Assembly (NCBI GenBank): GCA_000231825.2
Contig: JH720307.1
Coordinates: forward strand, 1,425,656-1,489,655
DNA: 64,000 nt
Direction of reading: 5' to 3'
From: Tetrahymena elliotti 4EA
Taxonomy: Eukaryota; Ciliophora; Oligohymenophorea; Hymenostomatida; Tetrahymenidae
Shown here in pieces: positions 22,382 to 35,400 of this stretch (positions are counted from its first letter, which is position 1; every line of letters starts with the position of its first letter). The position numbers and the translations under genes are program-made. Under the pieces are notes generated by a model. That model was given only the letters and a program-made list of their open reading frames with translations. It did not search any database and was not told where the DNA came from.

Positions 22382-23914
22382 TTTCTCAGCCTTTTTCTTA
22401 TTTTATTTTGTTTTCTATCTTCTTTATTCTATTATTCTTTATTCAAAGATAGTTGAGTTACTTACTTTGTTTCTTTTTTATATTAATTATTTGATTTATA
22501 TATTTGTTAATTTACTTGATTGCTTGCTAGCTTTATTGTTTCCCCTTTCTTTCTTTCTTTGTTTGGCTTGAAGGTTCCCTATATTTTTTATTTCTTTGTT
22601 TTATTTTATTTTAATTTTTTATTTTATTTATATCCTTTGAACTTTCTATCTCATTTTTCCTCGATATTGATTAAAATCACATATAATATTTCCGTATTAT
22701 ACCTTCACTTTATAATTTGTTAAATATTAAACAATCATTTGGTATGCATTCATTCATTTTAATACACAATATTCAATCTTCTTATTATAATAATTTAAAT
22801 CTTCTTTTTTTTTTACTTGTGAATTTCTATCATCAATGCCATTAAAAATAAATGGGTGCTGTTAAATAAATTAGTTATTAATTTGATTTACTTTGATTGT
22901 CTAAATTCAAAGTATAAAGTTTAAAAAATTGTAAGAAATTTCTCTGCAACATTTTTCAACTATTCTCAATAAATTTATTAACTGCATATCCTCCAGTAAT
23001 GGTTAGATTTTTACTATTACTAAAAAACCACAACGAATATTATCTAGCCTCAAAAATTTGTAAAATACCTACTTAAGTCTGTCAGTAAAGCCATAAGTTC
23101 CTAATTCTAAAATTCTATTTCAAAAATTTAAAATATCTTTCATTAGATATGACAAAAATCAAATAAACAATAACCCATAGAATTTGTTATTTTAGTGTAG
23201 ACAAAAAAATACAAATCTCCTCGTTTTTCTATTATAAAATAGGTTTTTTAAAAACATACCCCCAAACAAAAGCTCTTAAATGTTTGAATATAGAAAATAT
23301 CAAATCTGTAAAAACATGTCTTGAAGAGAAATAAAAGTATCTTATTTTAATTGGAAATTCTATTAATCCATCTCAAATGTTAAAGTTAATTTTTTTGAGG
23401 ATATTAAAAAGAGATTTATCCTAATTAAATTTAAAGGATACAAATAAAAATCAAATCATAGATAGAAAGAAAGAAAGAATATGACAATATTTGTGATCTT
23501 ATACACTTTCTTTTTTTTGTATTAAAAGATTCTTTATTTTTTCTCGACGCAAATAACTTTTTTTATTTTCAATGTTAAGTAACTAAAAATTGTCTACTCT
23601 CTTGCTCAAATTTATCTTCTCATTTACATCCATAAATACCTAAATTTTAAATAATATGGAATTATTTATTAGAAATAACTTAGTTGTTTTTTAAAAATAA
23701 AAATTGTTTGTAATTTAATTTTGTGGAAATATTTTATGAAATGATATTTGCAATTAATTTAATATTATTCAAAAATTAAAGAACAAAGTATGATTTTAAA
23801 GCTTAGAAACAATTAAAAATTGAATAAAAAATTCAAGTAATTTCAATCATAATATTTTAAAATATAATTTAATCAAACAAAAATAAAAATTATTAAATTT
23901 TATAGTAAGAAATT
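22382..23914. other. Intergenic; V-ATPase promoter side
   Basis: This 1.5-kb AT-rich region is upstream of the V-ATPase start. The stretch just before the ATG (22390-22700) is T-rich on the plus strand, thus A-rich as a 5' leader. A weakly coding patch at 22890-23120 (-) is listed separately. Nothing else is supported. Confidence 0.4.
22894..23115 (-). other. Coding-like patch, possible exon or pseudogene remnant
   Basis: One minus-strand frame reads without TGA from an in-frame TGA near 23130 to a TGA at about 22914, with segments such as ELGTYGFTDRLKQVFYKFLR and LLEDMQLINLLRIVEKCCRE, which have a more protein-like composition than the surroundings. There is no ATG at the start and I found no joining exon. 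It may be the 3' exon of an unrecognised small gene, a relic, or chance. Confidence 0.2.
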
Positions 23915-24188
23915 TCATTTTTTATATTTTTCAAATATTTTTTAGTTAATTTTTTTGTCTAAATGAGAGTAGCATTTTTATAAGTATATCATTTCTTATA
24001 ATCTACATATTTCGAAAAAGTTTTTCCTCAGCTCTTCAACTTCATTAGCCTTTTTTTTAATAAATAAATAAATATTTTAGATAAAATTTAAATAATATAA
24101 AATTTACATCCCATTCTACTATTTCTCTCGTCTCTTCATTAACAGAAATTATTCTTTCAATATTGTATAAATTTATGTATTCTTCCAT
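23915..24188 (-). CDS. Small orphan protein, 71 residues
   Basis: Two exons, 24188-24108 and 24049-23915, joined across a 58-bp GT..AG intron that is far more AT-rich than the exons. The protein begins MEEYINLYNIERIISVNEET and continues EIVEWD/ANEVEELRKNFFEICR, then a Lys-rich end (KKINQKIFEKYKK). It is almost all predicted helix, with charged residues spaced as in an amphipathic helix or short coiled coil. No family is recognised. The small intron, the frame kept across it and the clean TGA make it a plausible gene; the short length keeps confidence moderate. Confidence 0.5.
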
Positions 24189-25731
24189 ATTTATTTAATC
24201 TTATCTTTGTATTTTAATTTATTCTTCAAAATAAATTTATTATATAAAAAATGAATTTGTTTTAAAATAAAATATTTCACTTAATTAATGAAAAAGAAAT
24301 GGAAGATATATCAAAAAAATAATTCAAATAAATTGATAACTAATTATTTTTTAATTTTAGAACTTAAATTATTAAGGTCTTTAAAGTATGGAATTACATT
24401 AAATTTAATTTACTAATTTTTAGAAATAAAATAATTATTTGATTGATAAAAATTTTAAGAAAAAAGAATGAATCTAATATGTTGCATAAAATTTTACAAT
24501 TTCGAATGAGTTATTAAATACTTAATCCATATTAATAAAATGGCTTTTTGTTTGAAAAGAAAAATATATTCTTTAAAGTAATCTAATTTTTGTATTAAAT
24601 TTTTTAATCTTTAACCTTTTCCTACTGGCTAGCATACTTTTTTCAATGAGAACAAATCATACAAAATTGACTGTATATTATTAAAAAGTGAAAAATCTAT
24701 ATATACCGACCTCAGAAGTGATAAATTTTAGAATTAAGTCAGATAGATACTTTTTTTTACCTTTAAAAATTCATTATATCTTATAAAATTTTTTTAGTTT
24801 TTGATAAATTTTTTAGTTACAAAAGGACCCTACCATATGAATTTATACTCAAAAAATTGCCCATCTTTCTTTTACTAAAGAATAGTAAAGAAAAGAAAAA
24901 TGAAATACTTAAAAGTATATCTGTTTTGTCAAAAAAGATCTATAAGATAGAGTGAAAATAATTTTCACTTTTTAAAATAAAACTTTTATTTTTATCTCTT
25001 TACTTATAAAACATAATCTTTTCAAATCTTTAGTAAAATGAAATGTGAATAAAAGAAATCAAAATTCATTTTTCAAATTTGATGAAAGTCAAATATCTAA
25101 TTAAATCTAATAAAACAAAATTTATGTCTACAAAAAAAAATAATCTCTTAAAAGTAATTTAATATTTAATCTTAATTTTTATTACCCTTAAAATTATTTT
25201 TTTGCTAGGCAATTCATATGAGAAGATAACATTTTAATAAAAGTATTTTTAATATAGAAATGAATATTATCAATTAATGTTTGAAGAAGAATAATCGAAA
25301 ATTTCTTTTTAAATTCAATATTTTAGATGAAAGTAAAATATTGGAATTATATATAACAAAAAAATAATATTTTAAGTTAAATTAGTAAAAATTTCTAAAA
25401 ACAATTTATATTTGCTTGAAAATTTCTCATTTTTTTCTAATTATTTTCTAAGTTTTAAAAATATTGAGGAAAAATTTGAATTTTTATCTTTTTAAATTGA
25501 AAATGACTTCTTTTTATTCTGAAAGAAAATGAAATGTTTTTAGAAGGATGAATGAATGAAAGAAATTAATTGAGATTACTCAAAATATGTAAAATACTTT
25601 TTAATACAATTAAAATAATTAAGTTTATGCTAATTTAATATAAAGTTGATTTATTTTTTATTTATTTTTTAGTATAAAGAAGAGTGAATAAAATTATCCT
25701 GTGTGTAATTAAATGAAAAAATCTTATTCTT
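24189..25731. other. Intergenic, extremely AT-rich
   Basis: This 1.5-kb stretch, with long A and T runs, lies between the small orphan and the 3' end of the amidotransferase gene. I see no gene, repeat or RNA. Confidence 0.45.
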
Positions 25732-28255
25732 TCATTTAACAGTAACACACTTAGCTAAGTTTCTGGGTTTATCGGGGTTTCTTTCTAAGACTGTGCATAA
25801 TTCGTAGGTGAGTAATTGGAGGGGAAGAACACACATTAATGAGGATAACATATCTTTTTATTCAATTTAGATTGAGGCATCAACTTTATCTTCAGATAAC
25901 TTCTTTAAGCAATTGGTAATTACGATGGTGTAGGCACCTCTACTATGGACTTCACTCAAAGCAAGATTCATGTCATGGAAATATTCATCATCGAGAATGA
26001 TAAGGATAACGGCAGTGGATTTAGGAACTTCACAGTTAATTAAAGCAAGAGGACCATGCTTGAGTTCACCTGCAGAGAAAGCTTCAGCGTGAATGTAAGT
26101 TAATTCCTTAAGCTTTAAAGCACCTTCTTTAGCGATGGCAGAGCAGGTACCCTTACCCAAAATAATGATGTGGTCTTGTTTAGCAAGGTGCTAGGCAATA
26201 GGCTTTACTTATTCCTTGACTTAGTAAAGGGTAATACCAACAGTAGTTGGAATGGAACGTAAAGATTGGATGAGTAAAGGACGAATTCTGTCATGTAAGT
26301 GAGTTTTATTTTATTCTTCCTTGACACTGGAAATCCAAGCAGCAATCATAACTAGAGATACACATTAAGAAGTGAAGGATTTAGTAGCGGCAACAGCAAC
26401 TTCTCTTCCACAGTGAACGTAGACACCACAGTTAACTGAGGTAGCAATTTGACTACCAACAGTGTTAACAACACCAATAGTGAATAAACCCTTTTCTTAG
26501 GCAAGTTATAAGCAGTGTCTAACATCAGCAGTTTCACCACTTTGAGAAATGCAAATCATACCACCATTTTCATCAGGTAAATCAGAGACTGTGAATTCAG
26601 AGGCTTCAATGACTTAACAAGAGTTGAAGCATTTCAATTTCTTGAAATAGTTATTAGCATAAACACCTGCATAATAGCTTGAACCACAAGCAACGATAAC
26701 CTTTATATAAGAATAATAATTTAGAAATATGTTAAATAATTTATTTCTTTGATTAACGGGATTGTGGGGCTGTGATTTAAGTTTAGTAAAATCTGTGGTT
26801 ACTGAATTTGATTTCAATAATTGTAAGGCAAATAAAAATTTGAATTATTAACAAACTGGCTTAATTAATGCTGATTTTTTTATTTTAGAAGCTTTTAACT
26901 TGAACTAAATGAATGAATGTTAATTTACACTTTTTTCTTCTATTTATAAATTTCATTAAATAAATAAATATCTTCTAATTAATTATTTCTTTTTCTGTTC
27001 GAAACATTTACTATGAAAACTAATTTTAGTTGTACAAATTTTATTCATTTCTTTATTGATTTATTCTTTCACCTTATAATTTTGCATTTGAATTACTTTC
27101 ATTTACTAATTTACTATTTTTTTAATCATCTTCTATTTCTTTTGTCTTTTTCTACTTCTTTAAATTCACTTTTTTCCTCACTCCATTTATCTAGTAAATT
27201 TCTTTATAAAATTATTAGATTAATTACCATATTTTTGACATTGGCGATATCCTTAGCATAGGGTTCAAGACCTCCTAACTTGGGTCTGTTTTCTTGGAGT
27301 AAACGGGCACCGTTACTGAAGGTCTTGAGGAGAGTTTCAGGTTGTTCGAAGATTTCTTATTCGAAGAAATGCTTGTAAGGAGACTTAGGAACAATTTGGA
27401 CTTCATTTTTTTCCTTGATAACTTAAATTCTATCCTTGTTGTTCTTGTAGAATTCAGACATGTTCTTCAAGTTGAATTCCATAAGTTCACCATCTTAGAG
27501 CAAAATGTAGTTGGAAGTGTACTTTTCAAAGGCAATCTTTTCAGAAGCAACGTAGATAGCATCAGCAGCAATACCAATCAAGATAGGAGAACCATTTCTA
27601 GCAACAATCAAGCTTTCAGGATTCTTCTTGTCGATAATGACCAAACCCCATTAACTAAATTTTAATTAAGAAATAATTTAATAAAAATTTCATTGAGCTT
27701 TTTCATTTTTTGTTTATTGCTTGTTAGAAAAATTCTAGTAAAAAATTACCCTTGAAGTTAGTTTTAGATAACTTTCTTTACAGCCTTGAAAGTAGTGAGA
27801 GATTCATCAGCCTTCAATTAGAGAGCAATCAATTGAGCAATCAATTCAGAATCAGTTTCAGAGGTGAGCTTAACACCTTGTTTTAATAAGTCTTCTCTGA
27901 TTTCTCTGAAGTTGTCTAGAGTACCATTGTGGCAAAGCATGATTCTCTTATCTTAATCAAAGTGAGGGTGAGCATTTTAGTCAGTCTTACCACCACAAGT
28001 AGCCCATCTGGTATGTCCAATACCAATGTAGGAGTTTTTGTGCTTTTGGGGGATGACTTCCTTTAAGACATCGATGCAATCGATTTTCTTGATAGAGTCA
28101 GAAGCCAATTTAGTAAGAGTGAATTCAGTTTCACCAGCCTTAATGGAAGCAATACCAGCAGAGTCGTAACCTCTGTTTTAAAGAAGTTCAATACCTTCGA
28201 GGACAGCTACTTCAGCGTCAGTCTTTTGAGTGAGAACACCAATAATACCGCACAT
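25732..28255 (-). CDS. GFAT: Glutamine:fructose-6-phosphate amidotransferase
   Basis: Three exons: 28255-27750, 27654-27228, 26700-25732; 633 residues. It makes glucosamine-6-phosphate from fructose-6-phosphate and glutamine, the entry step to UDP-GlcNAc. The start MCGIIGV exposes Cys as the N-terminal nucleophile of the glutaminase domain after Met removal; GIGHTRWAT, HNGTLDN and SETDSELIA are further glutaminase signatures. The two SIS sugar-isomerase domains follow: VIVACGSSYYAG, SQSGETADV and SFTSQ in the first, LGKGTCSAIAKEGALKLKE and EAFSAGELKHGPLAL in the second, ending NPDKPRNLAKCVTVK, the family's usual end. Codon use is G/C-leaning, suggesting good expression. Intron 2 is long (27227-26701, 527 bp) and parts read as open frame, but the joined SIS strand NVKNM/VIVACGSS fits the family without extra exons. 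Confidence 0.96.
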
Positions 28256-28662
28256 GTTTTGAGATTTTAGAGTTTTGTAGAAATGGATTTTTTGTTTGTA
28301 GAGTTTTTTTAATTATTTGATTTAATTAATTTTTTTGTTTAGAAATTATTATTAGGAGTTACGAGGGTCAGATTTAAAAATAGTTGGTTGCCTAATCAAA
28401 AATTTGATGAAATATAATTAAAATAGTTAAGGTAAACGTGCTTCTCAAATGGTTTATTTGTAATTTTACATCATTTCCTAAATTTTGAGTTTGAGCAAAT
28501 ACTTACTATACAGCATTTTTTATGATCAGAAATACATATCAAGAGCTATTTCATATTTTTATAAGAAAATTTCTCTAGTCATAATTTTGTATTTAGTTGA
28601 CTTTCATTGCAAAAACCAATTATTTTAGCTACAGCAAACATGCAAATAGAAATTTAAAAATT
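28256..28662. promoter_or_regulatory. Upstream region of the amidotransferase gene
   Basis: This AT-rich DNA is directly upstream of the GFAT start and should hold its promoter. A minus-strand frame at 28370-28500 has some coding-like composition (TQNLGNDVKLQINHLRSTF) but no start or consistent exon was found. Confidence 0.35.
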
Positions 28663-29013
28663 ATGGATAAGCTATTTAAAATATTTCAAAATGATTACTT
28701 CGTTTCTTTTAGATAGAAAGATGTGATTATTATAAACGATTTCGTCATAAAAACTGATATAAAGTCTGTATATTTAAACAAGAAAAATAAAACAACAAAG
28801 AAAAAACACTTTTTAGTCCGCTAACTACTAAAAAGGCTTGCCAGTTCTAATAAATCAGATAAGTCAAAGTACTATTAATAACTTTTTTATTTGAATCCAG
28901 TTAGGATACTTATTTACTTAATTAGCAAAAAAATCTGTCAAGTAAAAAGAATGCGTTTAGCAATAATTTAGCAAAATTTCAATCCATTAAAAATTCAAAT
29001 TGTAAAATTTTGA
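28663..29013 (+). CDS. Possible orphan protein, 116 residues
   Basis: This is an ATG-to-TGA frame of 117 codons beginning MDKLFKIFQNDYFVSFRQKD. It is basic and Lys/Asn/Ser-rich in the middle (KKNKTTKKKHFLVRQLLKRL) with more hydrophobic stretches after residue 80. The composition is more protein-like than the surroundings, and the same frame remains open after the TGA, so a following intron or a longer gene is possible. No family recognised, no intron signal confirmed. Confidence 0.33.
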
Positions 29014-32000
29014 TATAAAAATCATATTTTTTATTTTGAAGAAATTCTTAAGAACATTTCTAATTTGTCTAGATTGTTTGCTTCCGAAGGAAAATTTGAT
29101 TAAATTACAAAATTAGAACTAAAGTACTAATTTACCCAACCCAACCAACCAACATCATATGAGTTTTATTTACTCTCCAAAATTAATTAATAAACAAAGC
29201 ATATATATTCATTCATAGTTCATAAATATAGTTAAGGCTATTTTAGTACCATAACACAGCCAAATTCTTATATATTCAATGGAAAAAAATTAAATTTGCT
29301 TTGAAATAGCATATTAAAAGTTCGCATAACCATAAACGCCACCCCAAAAATAATTAGAACTAAAAATATCAACATTGCAAATTTAATACACTAAAACAAA
29401 GTTAAGTGTTATTAAAATTGAGAAATAAAATTCAAAACTATTTTTTTTATCTCTACCACAGTAGCAATTTATTTTGATTACTTAAATTTTTGACTCCTTA
29501 GAGCCTCTATCACAAGATTTTTATTACCTAATCTAAAAAATGTTGTCCATTTATTTCTGATTAGAAAAATTTTGATAATATTTTAATTTTTGGTTTACCA
29601 GAAAAAATAAAAAAAATCTTTTATTAGACTATATTTATTCATATAGAAAAAAACTTTTTTCTGATCAATACAAATGGAGTACATCTTAAATTTAATATAT
29701 CATACTAAACTCAAATAATAATATGGCATATACAAAAAATAAGCTACTTTTACTTAAAACATTTTGGTGTAATGTCATTTATCCTAACCTTTTTTATTTA
29801 ATCAAAGAAATAAAGAATTAAATTTTGTGGTTAATTTCTTATTTCATATAATCTGGCAGATATTTAATACAAATGAAGAAAAAACCAATGAGTGCATGTA
29901 ATTACATTAATTAAATTGTTATTATGTTATAATTTTGATACCTTCTAAGGTCAATTTAGTTAGGTTTGCAAAATAATAATTAATCCACTTAAAGCAAAAA
30001 AGATACCTCCAAAAAATATTCATAGAATTTATCAAAAATCATCACCAAAAATCCGTATTAAAATTATAAGCTTTCATAAGATAATAAGTAGAAAAAAATT
30101 GTTAAATAATTAAGAATAATTAGGTATTTAAACTACTATTTCAAATGACTTTAAAAATATTCATACAAACTATAAATAAGTCTAGATTTATAATGAATTA
30201 AGTTCATCAGAAGCGTTTACTGGATCTTTATTTATGCTGATTTTTTTACTGTATTTATTTTTAGGATTGATTAATTGAAAAAAAAAGGTTCATTAACTCT
30301 TCTATCATATCAAAATAAACTGTGCTAAATTATAATGTGCATATAACCATACAATAAAATAATGACTTTTTATTTTGATGCTAATATTAGTTCAGTAACA
30401 TAACAGTAGATATTATCAAATATAACATACTTTTAAAAGTGCCTATTTTTGTAAAAAACGGTAAAATAATTAATAAAAAAAGAAATGTATTTGATTGGCT
30501 AGAAAAAATAGGAAAATTCAAATTTAATAACTAGATAAGTATTTTATTTTACTATTTTAAAAATAAAAATATTAGTCCATTAAATGATGCTCTATCAACA
30601 AAGACATATTTCATATTTTATGGAACAAGAAGAGAAATTATAAAAAAATGATAACGGTTGAAAATATTTTCTAGAAATAGTTTTCCTATTATGATTCATA
30701 ATAAATTAGCAAAATACTTATTAAATTTCAGAAAGTAAGAATTTTGAAGTTTCAAGAAAAATACTAATTTGACTTGCTTAAAAAAAAGTACACCTTAATT
30801 TAAAATTATGTTTAACTAATGATTTTTTTTAGCAAAAAGGCAATAAAAATCATCTAAATTGTACTTTTTCATCATAAAAAAGAAAAATTTAAGTTTTTAA
30901 ATGAATAAGCTTCAGTAATAAATATTTTAGGGTAATTTTTCTAAATTTGATTTGATATTTTCAATAATTTTTTAAGTATGCCAGCTTAAAAATAGATTTT
31001 TATTTTCAAAAGCTGATTTAAATAGAAAGAGTAATTTTATTAACATCTTTAAGATAAGAAGTTGGTGGAAACTAATAAAGGTAAAAAACTCAAAAAGGCT
31101 TCCAAAAAATCTAAAAAATGAAATTTTTGATACCAAAAAACTTTAAAATAATTGATATAAAGTTTTAGATTGATTTTTTTTTATTCAAATAGAATATTAC
31201 TAAATTTGATAAAAAATTCAAAGTGTAATTTAAAATAAAGTAGATATGGTGAAAATGAAATCGATGAAGTTTTTATGGTAAAAATGACAAAAATAAGTTT
31301 TTTAATACACTTTCTTTATGTTTTAATATATCATGAGATAAGTATATTTATTTACAGTTTATGCATTAATTATTTAAATAAATGTTTTAATTATAGCATT
31401 CCTAACAATATTATATTTGTTTACAATCTTAATTAAAAAAATGCATCCATTGACAAAATATTAAACTAATTCTTTTTTTTATAAGCAATGCGACAATTAT
31501 CTTTTTTAAAATAGTATTAGTAATCTTTAAAAATAACTTTTTATTAAATAATAAATTAAATCATTTGTTTAAATAAATATTAAGAATCACTTAGATGTAT
31601 TTAAATATCATTTTAATAGTAAGGATAAAAAACTACATATTTTAAAAAATAACTAATCTGTTTATAATTTGTTAATAATTATTTTGTAATTTATTAGTAT
31701 AATAATAGTGAATATGTTTATAAATTAATAATAATTATTTATTAAATTTATATTAAATAATTGTAAAATTTATGTAAAATAATTATTTAGTAAAATATAA
31801 ATTTAATTAGTTAATTATTGATATTTATAATTTAAAAAGAAGTAATGATAATAAAAAGTATTTGTTTAATTAATAATTTCATCAAAATGTGATAAACGAT
31901 TTTATTCTGAGTTTCTAATTTGTCAACATTTTATTCTTTTTTAACCTTTCAAAGTTATTTTGATTTATTTTAAAAAGGATACATTTCTCCTTGAAATTTT

Positions 32001-32474
32001 AACTTTGATTTTAAAAGCCGTTTCAACTGAAAAATCATTTATTTTACAAAAAAATCTTTTTTTTTGTTTTAAATTAAATTAAGTGTGATGTCTTTTTGAT
32101 ACTATTTTAAAATAAATAATTTTAATTTCATTTATTCTAAATTTAAGAAATAAAATAGTTTTTGTTTACATTTAAAATTATATGGACTAGAAAAAGCTAT
32201 GTAACCAGTATTTTAGTATGTTAAAAAAATGCAAATATTCTCCAAACAAAAAATTCAATTGGAAAATTTGAGGCAGATAGTATGAGTTTACTTTACATTT
32301 TCAAGTAGAATAATAATAAAAAGCAGTGCAAGACTAATATATTAACATTTCTTAGGTTCATTTGATCATACTTTTTGAAAATATCTAATTTACAAAAGTT
32401 TTTAATATAAATTGATTAAAAAATAATTAATTATAGACAAATCTAAGATAACTTTTTTATACAAATCTGTTAAT
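29014..32474. other. Large AT-rich intergenic region
   Basis: About 3.5 kb, the largest empty stretch here. The first 300 bp has weakly coding frames, listed with the preceding ORF. The rest, especially 31500-31900, is almost pure A and T with short drift repeats such as TAATAATTATTTATTAAATT. No RNA gene or ordered repeat was seen. The end contains the promoter of the following membrane protein gene. Confidence 0.4.
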
Positions 32475-35400
32475 ATGACTCTTTTTATACAGCTATTTTT
32501 ATTTTTTTTTGCTTGTTCATTTTGTGAAAATGCATCAATAAGTGAAGGGCTCTCTTTATCTGAATTAAATGAAAGTTTTAAATGGTTTTAAATTCAAGCT
32601 GGGAATCCATATGTTAGAAAGTATGTACATAATGATGATATTATTTCGGCATTAAAATTGAACAAAAAATAAAAAGTTAATGTGTTTGAAGGAATATTTA
32701 TTGTATAAGAATAAGATCCAAAAGAAGATTTAATGATAAGCTTAAACGGGAGTTAATTATAAGGGAAAAAAGCTTTAATATTTATATAATACAATTTAGA
32801 TACATAAGGATATTTATGCGGATAAGGCTCTACAATATGTTTTATTAACAAAGATGTGATTTAAAAAAGCTAGAAAATTTATATTATAATCTAATGCTAA
32901 GATTCTTGCGAATTTGAATTAATAGTTCAATACTAAATCAGCAAAGATATTATTCAAAGCTAGAAGCAGATAATATCTATGAATTTGAAAGAATATATAA
33001 AAAAAATAAATTTTATGATCAACTTAGGAAGCACAAAAATCAAAGGATTTTTATTAAAAGTTTAAATAACGAATGAAGACTATGAAAATACTTTTGATAT
33101 GTATATTTTTTAAGGAAGCTAATTTTAATCAATAGAAGATTCTTTATAAATTCCTGTACCTACTAGTTCTTTTGGAAAGATTGTAAAGATCGAATCTAGC
33201 TAGAGTGATGGATTCAATATAATTGATAACTATACACTAGTACTAAGAGGTGTTTAAAACCAATAGTTTATGATTACTTTAGATTTTATTTATAATAACA
33301 TAGAAATAGATATTAATTTAAGCAATCAATTTAGCTATCTTCTAGGGTAAATTAATTTTCTTTTATTCATGATTCAAACTTACACTCTTATTATTTTTTG
33401 TAAGTTTTTGTTTGTTTGTTATACTTTATATTCTTAATTAAAAAATCTAAATTATTTTGAATTTAGGGATAAAAATTTTCTTAATAAATTATATAGAGAA
33501 AAATAATAAGTTCTTCTTAGGGCTAGTTATGATCATATTAATGAATTAAAGAGCACATTTTCAGTTGATTTACTTTTACATTAAGGTGAAGGGTCCATTT
33601 TTATTGATTCTACTCCTCACGATGAAATTGAACTTTACAGATTTCAAAATGAACTTTATGATTTTCAAACAATCACTATTGACAAGAAATTTTTTGCTAA
33701 AAAAAATAGCACTTAAGTATAATCCATCTACATAGTAATTTAAGCAAATACAAATTTATCATTTACTATTCAAAATTTTGTAAGTGATTTAAAATAAAGG
33801 AAATAACTAGATTTAAATGAATAGTAATTTGTAATATTTTAACCATAGAATGAATTAAGGTATATGATTTATGATCTACAATTTAATTAGAAAAACTAGA
33901 TAGAAATTTAAATCATCCTTTAAGACTTAAATTTAAAAACTAATAAACCGAAATCTTTAACAATGATTGTTAAAAGTTGTGAAAATAGTTTAAAGATAAA
34001 ATCAAAATGCTCATTAACTTAAGAAGAAATTACCAATTACATTAAATATAATATTACAGACTCATCATTTTTGCCAGTCATACAGTCTCAAGATGGATTT
34101 ACCACTAGATCTAATGTTATAAAAAAACCCTCTGAATAATAAAAATAAAAAAAGAGTAAATATTATAACTATGTGTTAGCTGTGGTAATGACTTAAGACA
34201 GCACTAAAAACAAAGATTTTATGATTTTTAGTCTTTATGCTAAACAGTAGTATGTTTTAGAAAGAATTTAAGAATTTTAAGAAGAAATATTTTCAGCTAA
34301 TAATCTTAAAAAGAAATTTTATTTCTTGAAAATTAAAAATGAATTCTCTGAGCCATAAGATAAACAAGTTACTATCTATGTTCAAACTAAATATGGGTGT
34401 ATTGATGTAGCTGCTTCATTAGAAAATCTCTATGCTAATGATAATGATGTTAAAATGTTTTTTTCAAGTGAAGCTGATTAAAATTCTAACAGAGTTTAAC
34501 AAATTTCTTAAGATTCTTCAATAGTTTATGAATATTACATATAATTTTAATTAAATCTTGAGAGAGATTCGAATTAAGTCATTTTCATATCTGTGAAAGC
34601 AAGGAGTGATTCAATTTACAAAATCTATGTTTATTCTAATGAAGTAAATACACCTGTTTTTGGTAACTTAAGAGCCATAGGAGAGAATCTAGATTATGGA
34701 AGAATTTATGAAGACAGGCTTTTTGATAATTCCTCTCTGAACACTTTGAACATGTTCTTTCCTCAAAATACATCAAATATTTTTATTTATTACTTTCTTG
34801 ATTATACAGATTTGAACATAGAAAGAGTAAAAAAAGACATTAAAGCAATGTCTCATCTAAAATAACGAAAAAATATAAAAATAACTCCAACAGTAAATTT
34901 AACAGACTTGCAAACTGGTATTTAACTGAAAAATAATTAATTAAAAGTGTAAGAAATTAATGATGGATTAATTTACATTGAAACCAATAATAAAAAAGAC
35001 TAATATTACTAATTAGATATCTTAAATAACTATTCATCTAATTATAATATCTCTATTTACTATTCTGTATTATATACTTAAAGTAATTATTAATATTTAA
35101 TGCCTGGTTTTAAATATTATTTAACAGCTGATGAAAAATCTACCTCCTAAATTGTCTTTTTCTATGCCAGAGCAAATACAACTGTCTATTTATAATTATT
35201 TTCGTGCAATGGAACTTTTACCTTTAAACGTAAATTATTTTTTGTTCAAATATTGTTTTTTATTTAATCAAATATTCTAACAAAAAATAAGAGTGGAGTT
35301 AAAAAAAGAAAAGTGAAATCAAACAAATAAATTTCACTGAGAAATTTCAGAACTTAACTATTGAGAAAACTGATTATTATTATTTCCAATTTAATTTAGA

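Noticed and set aside
22359..22723. Two plus-strand hydrophobic ORFs upstream of V-ATPase
   Set aside because: They are T-rich leader DNA of the minus-strand V-ATPase gene; the Phe/Leu/Tyr-rich composition follows from poly-T tracts.
26702..26900. Extra exon within the long GFAT intron
   Set aside because: Joining exon 2 directly to 26700 gives the expected SIS strand without insertion; the intron frame has no family resemblance.
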